From Candidatus Woesearchaeota archaeon (GTDB taxonomy: Archaea; Nanobdellota; Nanobdellia; Woesearchaeales; JAIPIC01), in NCBI GenBank assembly GCA_021734865.1, contig JAIPIC010000009.1, positions 1 through 45,010 of the forward strand: a stretch of DNA of 45,010 nt, read 5' to 3'. The translations under genes and the position numbers were made by a program. Below the pieces are notes generated by a model that was not told the DNA's origin, did not search any database, and saw only the letters and a program-made list of their open reading frames with translations. Positions 8,584 to 21,200 of this stretch are shown one piece after another (position 1 is the stretch's first letter; each line of letters opens with the position of its first letter).

Positions 8584-8587
8584 CAAA

Positions 8588-8604
8588 ACGGAAACTTTTA
8601 TATA
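8588..8604 (+). promoter_or_regulatory. Archaeal BRE/TATA promoter of the HTH-giant gene operon
   Basis: The sequence ACGGAAAC followed by TTTTATATA (8596-8604) is close to the archaeal arrangement of a purine-rich BRE directly upstream of TTTAWATA. The predicted start of transcription, about 25 bases downstream, falls near 8625-8632, just before the ribosome binding site AAGGGGA. No other strong promoter is seen before the giant gene, so this one should drive both genes. Confidence 0.75.
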
Positions 8605-8633
8605 CTGGTTTGATATTGGCATCATCAAGGCCT

Positions 8634-8640
8634 AAGGGGA
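8634..8640 (+). promoter_or_regulatory. Ribosome binding site that fixes a TTG start
   Basis: AAGGGGA lies 7 bases before the TTG at 8648, which supports the unusual start codon of the HTH gene. The next in-frame ATG is internal (codon 31) and has no such site. Confidence 0.7.
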
Positions 8641-8647
8641 AATCTCA

Positions 8648-9229
8648 TTGAACGAGTTATTAAAAGAGGATGAGCTTCAAAGGAAGCTGTCAGGTAGACA
8701 GAACGTATCTGTAGCGGATTCTATACTTTTATCAGCCATGTCAGAGGATGCTTTGAAACAACTTCTCAAGATGCTCATCAGACATTCCCGAGAGCGCCTT
8801 AATCTTTCCCGTGAACAGGTCCTTAATTATTACAACAATCCGTCGGGCGCATTATCTGTGCCCATCAATGTATTCTCCACCCCCATAAGCCCTGCAGAGA
8901 GTATCTGCAAGTATTTGAAAGAGGAATGCAACTTGACCTACCATGAAATAGGGGTCGTACTCGACAGAGATGAGAGAAGTATATGGGTATCATATCATAA
9001 TTCTCTCAAAAAGCAAAAATCCCGCTTTAAGATCCCGAAGGATTCTATCTGCATTCCTCTTTCTCTTTTTAAACGCTCAAAGCTTTCAATATTTGAGACA
9101 GTCGTATACTATCTAGTAAAGAATTGCTACATGACCTGCAAGAAAATTGCAGAAGATCTCAATAAACAACCGAGTACTGTTTGGACTGTTTATAATCGCG
9201 CTCGTGACAAGCTAGGTGAAAGTAAGTGA
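8648..9229 (+). CDS. Tandem helix-turn-helix DNA-binding protein, probable regulator of the operon
   Basis: 193-residue basic protein. A helical N-terminal part (about 25-62) is followed by two homologous HTH units of equal length, residues about 71-122 and 136-188. Both begin with a (V/I)-P-(I/L)-x-x-F strand, and the recognition-helix regions read LTYHEIGVVLDRDERSIW and MTCKKIAEDLNKQPSTVW. This resembles the sigma-70 region 4-like HTH fold. One polypeptide therefore carries a pseudo-dimer of HTH domains, which suits binding a dyad such as TTACATAWTATGTAA just upstream. The TTG start is supported by AAGGGGA. Its stop overlaps the GTG start of the giant gene (GTGA), so the two are translationally coupled. 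I infer autoregulation of the operon; I do not recognise the family by name. Confidence 0.82.
   Translation: MNELLKEDELQRKLSGRQNVSVADSILLSAMSEDALKQLLKMLIRHSRERLNLSREQVLNYYNNPSGALSVPINVFSTPISPAESICKYLKEECNLTYHEIGVVLDRDERSIWVSYHNSLKKQKSRFKIPKDSICIPLSLFKRSKLSIFETVVYYLVKNCYMTCKKIAEDLNKQPSTVWTVYNRARDKLGESK
9214..9219 (+). promoter_or_regulatory. Ribosome binding site for the giant gene (GTG start)
   Basis: AGGTGA lies 6 bases upstream of the GTG at 9226, inside the end of the HTH gene. It gives near-ideal Shine-Dalgarno spacing and decides this start over later in-frame ATGs. Confidence 0.7.
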
Positions 9230-12200
9230 ATACCAAAGCTATACTAAAAAAGGGTGGAAACGCTGTCAGTATAGTGTTGGTACTGTTCATTCTTGGACTC
9301 TTGATGTATTCCTCTCAGACCCACATAGTTGAATCCGTCGGGATAAACACACCAGAAAAGCTGATGTACAACACACTGGAAGGATCGCTGTCAGTTTCTC
9401 TTAGCGCCCCGCTTTCAAATGTCACTGTCGAAGTATCTCTTAATGACACCAAAAAGAGTCTGCCAGTTGATGTTTTCGGAATAAATTATACAAATATTGG
9501 TTATCAATCGATCGGTTATCAGGATCTTGAAGGTTATGGGTATGGTTACACAAATACAGTATTCCTTAACCTATCTTTATTCAATATATCTATTATTGAA
9601 GATGGGCAATATCTGCTTGAAGTCAAATTCATCCAGGCTGGCCAAATTATCTATAACACAAGCACACTGCTTGACATTAGAATAAATCATCCCCCAATCC
9701 TGCTTATGGATATCCCACCGATGGAAATACCTATGAATGGTATTGGCAGGGTTAATGTGAGCGATTATTACGATGATCCGGACTTTGATGAGCTGAGTTT
9801 TGGCGCAGTCGAATCTGAGAACTTCACGTTCATGTTCAACAGCGGCATGGCTACAGTCCTTCCAAAATATAATTACAGCGGATACTCAACAATACATTTC
9901 TATGCTAAAGATCATCTTAATATGACCTACAGCAATGAGATTGCAGTTAATGTCTTCAGCATGAACATGTCTGAAAACCTGACTCAGCTCGATGCAGAAG
10001 TTGGAAAGTCAGTCAAGTGGATTAAGGAGATCAGCTACAATACAAGCCGTCAGAACAGAAGCTTCAACCAGAGTTTTATTGTAGAAGTGCCTGTTGAAGC
10101 TAACAATATTTCTTTGTTTGAGATTGAAGAGAACAGCTCAAAGAATCTGTCTGCAATGGTAATCCTTAACAACAGTTCAAAGGATCTGAATGGCCACGAA
10201 AAGGAAATTGAAGAGATGGCTCCCACATTGATAGCTCAGGGCATAACTAACAAAACCCTTGAATTCACGACAGAAATCAACAATTCTAAGAGGATCGATA
10301 TCACTTTTGACACACCACCACCAGAAAAAATCGAATCCGAAACCTTGCTTGAGAATCAGACCGAAAGGAAGCAGGTCACTATCAAGAGCAATGCCACACT
10401 GCATTACAGGAGCGTTAAGTCATACATGAACTTGACATCTGAAGTCCAGCAGAAGCAGATACACATGTATTATTATATCAACCTCTCAGACGAAGAGCTG
10501 CTTGCAAATAATATAATAATGAGGATTCTTGCAAAACTCAATCTATCTTCTGATGAGATCACAGCCATGACCAATGCTGGAGAATCACTGCGTGTGGACA
10601 TCACTAAGCATGAAGAATTTGAGATGACTTACTATGACACGAATAACAATACCCTTATTGACAGCATCTCGTGGGTCACACCACAGCTTTCTGAGCAGCA
10701 GTTTGAGCTTGTCATAGATCTGACAGTCCTAAATATCAAGAGCCAGCCGATGGTTGGCACAGATTGGACAGTGCTGTTTAACACAAGCGGAACAGCAAAC
10801 CTTACAATAACAGCTATCAATGATACGACTTATGCAGAAATGCTCCATGATGATGACCAGACCGCTGATGATCTGAAATTTCTCAAGATTGCCTGTGGAG
10901 ACACAATAATCGAAAATGAATACATCCTTTCAGATGGGTCGATTATCTCATACAGCGATCTTGAAGTTGATCCACAGGCAGCACATGATATACAATCAGT
11001 CTTCTATGAAGATTATACTTGCGATTATGAAGGTGGCCATACAGTTCAAGTACTTTCAGCAGGACACCATTACCTCATGTTCCAGTTTGGAGATGATACT
11101 GAATACGCAGAGAACTTCGCATATTTTTCCCAAGGAAATGCAAATCTTTCAGCATATGATGATACTGATTACAGCGACCGCATGACTGACCAGTTTATTG
11201 AGTTCTTCGCCCAATATTCAAATACAACTTCAAATGAATCAATAGCAGACACCGAGTGCCAGATCCAGTTTGACACCGGTGGAGGATATGGTCAAAGATA
11301 TGATATGACATACAATGAAGATCTTCAGATATATGTCTACAATTCCACAACATTCAGCACAGCCGGCACCTACACGTTCAATGTATCATGCAACGCAACA
11401 GATATTGGATATGACAAGCTGGATGTTGAAGACGCATTTTTCATAACCAAACCCACAACAATCAATGTTTTTACATATGGCTCAGAACGAATACTTCTCC
11501 CGACCCAAAATATAACCTTTGTAGCAGAGTACAAAAACTCATCTGAAGAAGGTCTTGATGGTTCTAACTACAACTGTAGCATATTTATGAACATAAGTGG
11601 AACCGTGACACCATGGGTCACTATGGATTATGATGCTGGGACTTCATCTTATAAGTATTCAAAAGTTGTCGGCAAGGTAGGTTCGTATGAAGTGAATGTC
11701 TCATGCAATGACACAAATGATGTATTTTACAGTGGATACGCAGAATATACCTTGACAGTCTCTGATGCTCCATGGTGGGACCATTCATGGAGATACAGGA
11801 TCAATATATCAGTTGATACAAAAGGATATGGTCCGATCAAGAACGAGAACATATTCAAAAGGATAGACCTCTCACCTTATCTACAGGCCGGTGAGACACT
11901 TGATCCTAACTCTATAAGGATAATTGCCCATGGAGCAAATTGCTCTGGTGCATCCTGCGACCGGTATGACGCCAGCCAAGGACCATTTAATTATACATAT
12001 TATGAACTTATCCCAGTCAACACATCATTTTGGTACAATGAAACTGATGTATTGATTTGGTTCAATATAAACGAGACCATACCCACGACCACTATGGCTG
12101 ACTTTTATATGTATTTCGACACGACAAAGTTCGGATCGAAAAGTGCGATACCTTATCTCGGTTATACAAACCCACCAGATGTTGCTGTTGAATCAGAATA

Positions 12201-15200
12201 TGCCAATCGTGGAAGATATGTGGGAGATTACAATGGCAGTTTTGAATTCTATTATAATGATATTCCGGCAACCTCAGCTCCGGAAGGTGACAGGCATGCA
12301 TTTACTGTAGCGGATTATGACAATGATGGTGATTGGGATTACATTGAATCCCGAGCATACCATTATGAACAGGGTTTTGGGGGTATCTATCTAAGGGATT
12401 CAGGATGTAACGATACGGTATGGGATCCGGCAACAAATACATCCGTCTCTAATGCTGATTACAAGCAGTACTGGGACAGGGGAATCTATTTTGCAGAGAA
12501 TCTTGGCACTGGCGACGGATTTGAGAACTTCGCAAGCCAGACCAACATCCAGACCATCTGCACAGACAGGAGGACTGGTATGGCTTCAGGTGATTTCAAC
12601 GAAGATGGAAATATGGACTTTGTGACATCATTTGAAGAACGTATAGATGATTGGAGCAAGGATTACGGAACCCGTATATATCTTGGTAATGGTAATGGGG
12701 GCTTCACATACCACACCCATCTTACTCCTGCAACAAATAATGTCAGGCAAGTGTTAGTCGCTGATTTTGACGGCGACGAAAACATGGATGTTGGCCAGAC
12801 ATACTTTGGATTTGGAGATGACAACTGGTATGTATTTTTTGGTGATGGCGCTGGTGGTTTTACTGGAGCGACACATGTAGGCAGTTTCCTAACTCCAAGC
12901 AACAATGACGATTATGCATTTGCTGCCGGAGATTTTAATGATGATGGTGTAATCGATGTTATTGGTGGTGGAGCTTACTATGGTTCCCAAGGAAATGCAA
13001 GAAGAGCATTTGAAGGGGTTGGTACTGGAGCGCGTGGAACCAGTTCATTCACAGACAAAGGGTACTGGTCATATATCACCAGTGCCAGCAATTATTCAAA
13101 CGTGCATGGCTGGATGCAGGGATATGATTTTAACCATGATGGTATGGATGATGTAATAGGACACGTATATTCAGATGCTTTAGTAAGTATAGCAGGTACA
13201 TATTTCTGGAAAGCCACCGGGGACTGGACATTTGATTCAGCGATTAAACTAAACTATGGGGCCGCTACTTGGGTGGGAAGTGGGGATACGAATCCACAGG
13301 AAGGACGCAATTTAGGGTATAGATCAACATTTGGTCCTGTTGATAAGATGGAGATCAACATACTTGAAGAACAGAATTATCCAGCAGAGCAGGTGTATTT
13401 CCACGGCGAAGTCATTGAATTCAGGGTTGAAGACAGGTCAGGCCTTGTGGATATTCCATATATTAATCTGTCTCTGGTCTCAAGTGGCGGCGGTAACCAG
13501 AGCTTCCTCATGGACAAGGATCCAAACAATGACAGCCTTTTCATCCTAAATTATACAGTCATAACAATTAACGAAGGTGGACTTAATATCACAGCGATCG
13601 GCTATGATTATCTTGGCAGGATATTGGCTGTTGATTCAGAAGTACTGAATATCACAATCAAGCAGAAACTGTCGATTATGGAGCATAATGCCATACTGAA
13701 CTCCTCAGTCCATAAGTTTGAAAGCGGAAACGTAAACCAATCGTATTCTTTCTCGTCCGGAGGAAGTGATGTCAGCAAGAAGATACCAGTACCAAAAAAT
13801 ATCAACCTGACTTATGCAGTATTAAATATCACCGGCCAGTACTATTCGAGCAGCGACCCGACAGATGTTAAATTCCTTGTCTACAACCAGACTGTGACAT
13901 TCGACAATGGAGGAACATTCACTACCAACAACCTTACTGATGATTTCCGTGACCAGGCTGATGCATACCGTAATACCTCAATGTGCGTATCGAATGAAGA
14001 TAATTATTGCGGGATAAGGGTAAATGTGACATCAAGCACAGCAGGTCAGATTGACCTGTTCAATGTTGATGTGAGATACCTTGAAAATTACAGTTCAATG
14101 TTCAATACTACGACTGGTTGGACTAATTATTCGAATTTCGTCGCAAATGATGACATACAAAAAGGCACTAAATATATGCTGACAAACTTTTCTGCACCAA
14201 GTTCATATGTGTACATCGATGGGTTTGAAGTGAATGCAGGAGCAACTGCCTGTTCGATCAATAATGTCCCATATGTTGTAAGTTCCTTCCACGGCCAGTC
14301 AGTATGCTTGTTGCCAGAGACAAACTACATAGACAATAGTGATGCTTCATCCAACTGGGTTAATTACACGGTGTCTGATGATGTCATGGAAGAAGGCATT
14401 GCTGTATCACTTAATTATACAGCAGGAGCCATTAAGGATGTAGCTTTCATTGATAATGGCGGTTATATAATAGGGAACTCTACTGCTTTCACCCAAGCTG
14501 AAAACGCAATAGATGGAGTTATTGAGGACAGCCCTACAGGAGCCTGGTCAGCCCAGGATTCAGATACGTCACCGTGGATAACGATAGGATTTTCACATAT
14601 GTACGACATTGACAGTATCGTGTGGGTCAATAAGGAGGGTAATGATGCATTTGAAAATGTTACCTGTGTATTCAGCGACAACAGCACAGTCTTTATGAAT
14701 GAGATGACTAATGATGGCTCAAACAATACATATGACCTTTCATCTGAGAATATCAATGCCCTGTGGATCAACTGCACAACGAATTCAACTTATGGTTCAG
14801 TCATTGATTATACTGGTGTGCAGGAAATCCTTGTTTATGGAAGCAGGATCGAGCAGTCTGTATTTGATGAGGTCACGCAAAGGAACTTCGTACTATTTGG
14901 GTACTCACCAAACGGATCGCAGATACTGGACGGGTCTGAAGAGTCCTTCACGAACATTACTGCCCAAACATCATTTTCTGACACAGACTGCGCTTATGGA
15001 ACTGAGAAGATGAGGTATTATAATGGATCATCATACATCGATCTTAATATCTCAACCTGTCTGGTAGAGGGGGTCAATACAGAGCTCAACTACTCATCCA
15101 ACACGATCAACGGGAAGTCGATATGGGCATGCTATAAGGACCTTGATTCCAATGCAAAAATGGACTATTTCAAAGTGAAAGTCGAAGAGATATCTACCAA

Positions 15201-18200
15201 TGAAAGCTTTAGGATCGAATGCATCAGGGACATATTTGATATAGAAATACTTACAGATAAAGGATATCCTAACAAATCGATAACCTTTGGAAAGGATGAC
15301 ACTTTAAATATCAGGGTCAATGAAAGTTCTCTCTATACAATCGGAAAAACATTGCTTACAGCAGTCAATATAAGCATAGTGTTTGATAATTTTTCCAGAA
15401 CTTACCCAATGGTCAATCTCAGCCAGTTCAACGGGAATGTTTGGGAATATAATTATACTATGGCTTCAGATGATCCAGACGGCTACTTCAACCTAACTGC
15501 AAGAGCCTATAATGATGAAGGAATTCTTGTTAAGACACTGACTGAACCAAGATTTAAGTATACTCAAGGGTATGAACGTGGGATTATAGACCGGAACGGA
15601 ATAATCCATTCATCCAAGAACTATTTCAAAAGCAGAGAGACCGAAGAGAGCCTCAGGTTCATGGGAGACGATTCCATCAACACGACTGAGATATATATTG
15701 GTAAGTATCTCAATTACACAGATGCCGGATTCCAGATAACCAGCAGCCCATCTGATATAGTCTATGAAGACTGGTGGGATAATGACTGGGGGTACAGGGT
15801 CAACATGTCAGTGAGAACCATGGGGCATGGACCTCTGATCAACAAAAATCTCTTCACAGGGATAAATTTCACCGAACTGTTCGCTCAGGTCGGTTCGGAT
15901 GCGGACATAGACATAAATTCCATAAGGATTGTAAATCAAAGTGGATATGAGATATATTCAAGTGTTCTCGCATGGCCGCAGGTCAATTATGCAAAATTAT
16001 GGTTCAGGGAGAATGTCAGGATAGCAAATGACGGCGTACAGAACTATTCAGTCTATTTTGACACAGTCAGCAACCCAAAGCCAGAATATTCAAATGGTGT
16101 TCCTCCTCCTAAAGTCCTTAGCTGGCAGTGGTCTGGTGATATATACAAGCTTGTCGGCCATTATAATGGTACCTTTGATACCATAGATGATGATTTCATA
16201 ACCTATCCAGAGCCTGTCGATGATTGGGCTTATTATGGTGGTCTTGCCATAGATGACTTTGACCTAGACGGAGACTGGGATTTCGTCTCTGCTGTATATA
16301 ACCAGAGGGACATGTACTTCTTTGAGAATCTCGGTGGTGGTGATGGTTATGAAAACTTCGATGACGGAGTAAGCATCGGCATACTGCCTGATTATAGTGG
16401 AGACAGGATGGACGGTAGCATGGATTCAGGAGACTTCAATGAGGATGGGTATCCTGATTTCATCTCAGCTCAGGCCTATAATATCTGGTTGTTCTTTGGA
16501 AACGGACGAGGTCAGTTTACACAGGACAATAAGAACATGGGTATGGAACTATTCAGTTATTCTGCTTCAACTAACGCATATACCGGTGGTATGGGATATC
16601 CAAGGTACACTGGTGTATCTGATTTTGATATGGATGGAAACCTTGATCTCTTTATTACAAGTGATTCACAAGGTCAGGGTGAGGGCCCTATCCCCACACC
16701 TGACAGAAACTTTGTTGCATGGGGCTTTGGAAATGGTTCGTTTGAGAGCAATACAGGAGAATTTGCTTATTGGGATTTTGTCTGCGACAATTATTCTCAA
16801 GGAAGGGAAAGCTTCAAGGCAGCAGTAGGAGACATCAACAGCGATGGCATACCAGATGTAATGGTGGGAGATAATTTAAACCCTACAATGTCCTGTATCA
16901 GCAATGGAAACCGAACATTCCAATCGCCAGGAGAACCTATACTGGAACCACCATCCCATGGCCAGATTGCTGTAACAGATTACAATCTTGATGGAATTCA
17001 GGATTATCTTGAAGTAAGAGGAACTGGAGAGATCAGGTTCTATGAAGGAACAGGTGGTGGCGAGTTTACAGAAGTCAGGATAGAAGGAACAGCAGTAAAC
17101 TCATATCTCGGAGACGCTTCACCTGAGCAAGGTGTAAATTACTTCGCCAATATCACTTTTGGAACAGTCGAATCCGGCTTCCCGGCTGACGTGCTTGTTG
17201 TACTAAACAACACACTACTATTCAATAAAACAGGGATGTTTGATAATTATACTACAACAGGCAATATAACTGACCTCATAGAAGAATACAGGGCAGGATG
17301 CCTTCCTAATATCGACGGTTATTGTTCGCTTGCGATTAATGTCTCATCAGGAAGTGCTGGAACAATCATACTAGAGAACCAGGTCCTTAAATCAACTGCA
17401 AACCGTAGTATATACTTGGATGTCACAGATTGGTGGCAGAACAATACTGAAATAGTGGCTGACACACTTGGATATGGTTATGTACAATACAATCTGACCT
17501 CCGACCCAGATGAAGACCACAATATTACTGGTTTTGTAATATCACGAGATGCAACGAACTGTGCGATCGATGATGTTGAACTGGAAGTTGTTGTGAGGGA
17601 TGGAATGACATTCTGTGAATTGAATGTACCTGAATACATAGATAGTTCAGGTATTGACACAACATTAACAGCACACAGGGTTACCGACTTCATCCGTGGA
17701 GGAACACCAGCAAGGATGATGTTTGAGTTCGGGACGACAACCAATATTGCAGCAGCTGCAAATGGTGGCACAATACTCAATTCCTCCTCAGAGATGTGGT
17801 CATCTACTAACATAATAGATGGTAATTTAGATGATGATTCAGCAGACGCATGGGCCACGACCATTACAGATGATAATAAGTACATAACTGTCGGCTTTGA
17901 TCAGGCATATTATATCGATAAGATAAGGGTAGTGAACAGGAATGATTTTGGTCTGAATACAGGGACTTTTAGGTTCTCAGACGGTAGTGAGATTCCATTC
18001 TATCTGAACACTGGGACGCTTGACTATCAGGAATTCACATTCAACAAGAGAAAGGCATCATGGCTCAAAATATCAGCTGATTCTGCAGGACTCAGTGGTG
18101 GTCTTGTAGAAGTACAGGTTTACGGTACAGTAACTGAAAAGCAGTACATGCAAACCTCAGGTGAATATCTTGGACCATATAAGTACTTTAATGTGACAGG

Positions 18201-21200
18201 TTTCTATCCGAATGATCTGCCGCTCACATCAGGCGCATTAAAAATCTACAATGTTACAGCATATGTTACCATAGATGACCAAAATATGTCTCCCAACATT
18301 GAGATGCTTGAATGGTACAACGGAACAGAATGGCTTGAGATCAATGCAACAACATTGTGCAAGAACAACCTCACAGAGACTGAGACTAATTATACCAATT
18401 CAACTCTGAATAGTATGCTTTGGAGGGCATGCTACAATGATACAGATTCAAACTCGATTAAGGACTACTTCAAGTTTGTGATCCCTGATATGCAGAACCA
18501 TCAGTTTAGGGTAACGTCTTGGTATGGTATTGGATATCTTGATGGTTACCCAACAGTACGGACTTATGACGCAGGTGACATGCTTCAGATAAGGATAAAC
18601 GAGACACGTGGACAGGCCAGTATGGAACATTTGAACATCTCGTTCCTCTTCAACAATGGTTCTAACCTGACATTTGAGATGCAGAGCGGACTAATGGGGT
18701 CAAATGATCTCTGGGAATACAATTATACATTATCGGATAACGACTCAATTGGTCCTGTAAATATCACTGTTTGGGCATTTGATGGTTCCGGCAACAGCCT
18801 AGTCAGCAGATCGATAACAGGTATAAAATATATCCCAAAAAATACGACATCTATTGTGACTAAAGAAGGTCTGACCTATACTAGGACTAATATGTTTGAA
18901 GGAGAAGCAAGGGATCTTGAGTACACATTCAATGTGACTGGCTCGATGACAGGCCATGATTTATATTTCCCAAAACAGGCCTACCTATCCTATGCATACT
19001 TCGAATTATTTTCTCTCCCTCACTCAACAGGGAATTATACAATACTCATGCTTACAACCCAAACCGATTTTGAATATAATTCTACAGATGTCAACATAAG
19101 CCTGAACTCAACATCTGGAGATATTGTACTGGATGACGGAAAGTACAGTGGAGATTATTTCTCAGGAATATACAGCATTGAATCATTCTATCTTGATAAG
19201 ATCAAGCCATCTTTCGTAACCCTGGACCAAAACGTCTCAGCAAAACTTATGGTAAGGGGAGCAAGCACCTTAGATGGAGTGTTTTCTGCTACATGGTATG
19301 GGCCTACAAGCGATTCAGATTTTTACAATACATCAACTGCTGTGGCAGTCAATCCAAATGTGGCCGATAAACCATATGTCCAGTTTAAGGCTATCCTATG
19401 GAGACAGGATAACAGCACTCCATCTCCGAGTGTCGAGTACATCAATCTGTCTTTCACAAGGAAACACATATCAAATGTGACCGTAAATGTTGGCAACAGT
19501 CCTGCGGAATTCAATCATTCAGGGATGTATTTTGGCAGAAATCTTACAGTTGACTTAAGCACACCTGTGGAGTCATACCTATCGTCCTGCTCTGCTCAGG
19601 GAGATGGATTCTGCTATGTCCCTATTGAAGCAACAGCAGCATTTATCGGCAGATTGATCATGGAAAATTTGAGTACGGAATATTACACAAATGAAACCAG
19701 CGTCCTAAATATCACAGGACAGTGGCTCAATTATTCTGCATACACCGCTGAAAGCCCAATAGATAAAATCTATTATTACAACAGGACAGCAGAGCCAACT
19801 CAGGTCAACCTTAATATCTCAGGGTTCCAGATAGAGGACAGCGCAACGACATGTACTATTGATGGCACGACACGTACCATCTCTAATCTGGGTGCCAGGA
19901 AGTACTGTGTACTGCCTACTCCTGAATATATTCACACTGACACTTCAGAGACTTATACAGACCATTATGTATGGGATGGAGTAGAATCAGGATATCCTGT
20001 AATGCGGGTTCTTGAACATAACTCGTTCGCAAACTATGCCAGATCAACAAATGGCGGCACAATCCTGGCAACATCTTCAGTTGATGGAGGTTTCATAGCA
20101 GCAAACATCATCGACGGAGACTATTCAGATGATGGTTTAGGTTCATGGCAGGCATCAGCAGCAGATACTCTGCCTTCAATCAAGATAGGTCTTAATTCAA
20201 CGTTCTATGTTGATGAGATAATCATAACAAACAAAGCAAATGACAAGGGAATGCAGAATATTCGTATTTACTTTTCAGACACAAGTTATAAAGACTTAAC
20301 TCTGCCAAACTCGAATGCAAACACGACACTTACGCTTACTCCTCCAAAGAAGATTAGTTGGATAAATATCACTGCATTGTCATCATACGGCGGATCAAAT
20401 ATAGGACTCGTCGAAGTTGTGATAAACGCTTCTAATCAGACACTACAGCACCAGACATCAACATTTGGCGATAACCAGATTACCGGACCATATATGTATT
20501 TCAATGTCACCGGATTCGATGTGGACGGCCTTCAGTCGACTATGACATTCTATAATATAACAGCTGACATCTCATTTAATGATGAGAATTTCACAGCTGG
20601 TATCGAAAGATTGATGTATTACAACGTCACAAGCTGGATTGAAATAAATGCCACCTTACAGTGCCAGAACGATCTGACTGAGACAGAAACAAATTATGCT
20701 GAACAGGTATATGATTCAAACACCTGGAAAGCTTGTTATAATGATACTAACTCAGATGGAGTTAAGGATTACTTCAAGATTCTTATACCACAACTTACGA
20801 ATGCTCAATTCAGGATAGATTCCTACACAGCCATTAACATCCTCGATGAAGACAATTATCCGCAGATAAAGACCTATGACACTGGTGATACGATAACGAT
20901 CAGAGTCAATGAGACCTTTGGTAACCAGGCAATGGTCAAGGTTAATATGACCATATATTTCTTCAACGGATCCACCTATTCGACTGACCTTGAAAATGAC
21001 ACGACAGGAGATCCTGATCTGTGGGAAGCCACTTATGTATTGTCAAATTCTGATCCATTAGGATTCATCAATGCAACAGTCTATGCCTATGATGTATCTG
21101 ATAGCCTAAAGGCATCATCCAATGTTGCTAACATGAGATATGCACCTAAGAATGTCACCACGGTTCTCGATAAAAATGGTTTAGTGAGAACTTACACAAA

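Larger units (their letters stand above)
7644..8584. promoter_or_regulatory. AT-rich intergenic region with an array of palindromic operator-like sites
   Basis: About 1 kb without a credible gene and visibly richer in A and T than its neighbours. It contains about eleven imperfect copies of TTACATAWTATGTAA. Approximate starts are 7770, 7930, 7959, 8029, 8127, 8176, 8301, 8391, 8473, 8496 and 8569. The copy at 7959-7973 is a perfect dyad with 7-base arms about one central base. Copies at 8176, 8473, 8496 and 8569 keep most of both arms; those at 7770, 7930, 8301 and 8391 are closer to half sites. The last copy ends at 8583, directly upstream of the BRE/TATA promoter, where archaeal activators often bind. 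T-rich tracts after 7643 could end transcription of the upstream cluster. The natural reading is an operator array for the adjacent HTH gene; an origin or partition site is a less likely alternative. Confidence 0.7.

Noticed and set aside
7644-8647. Possible replication origin (AT-rich region with repeated motifs)
   Set aside because: I see no ORB-like G-rich element or Orc1/Cdc6 gene, and the sites end exactly at a core promoter beside an HTH gene. An operator array fits better, though I cannot exclude an origin or partition site.
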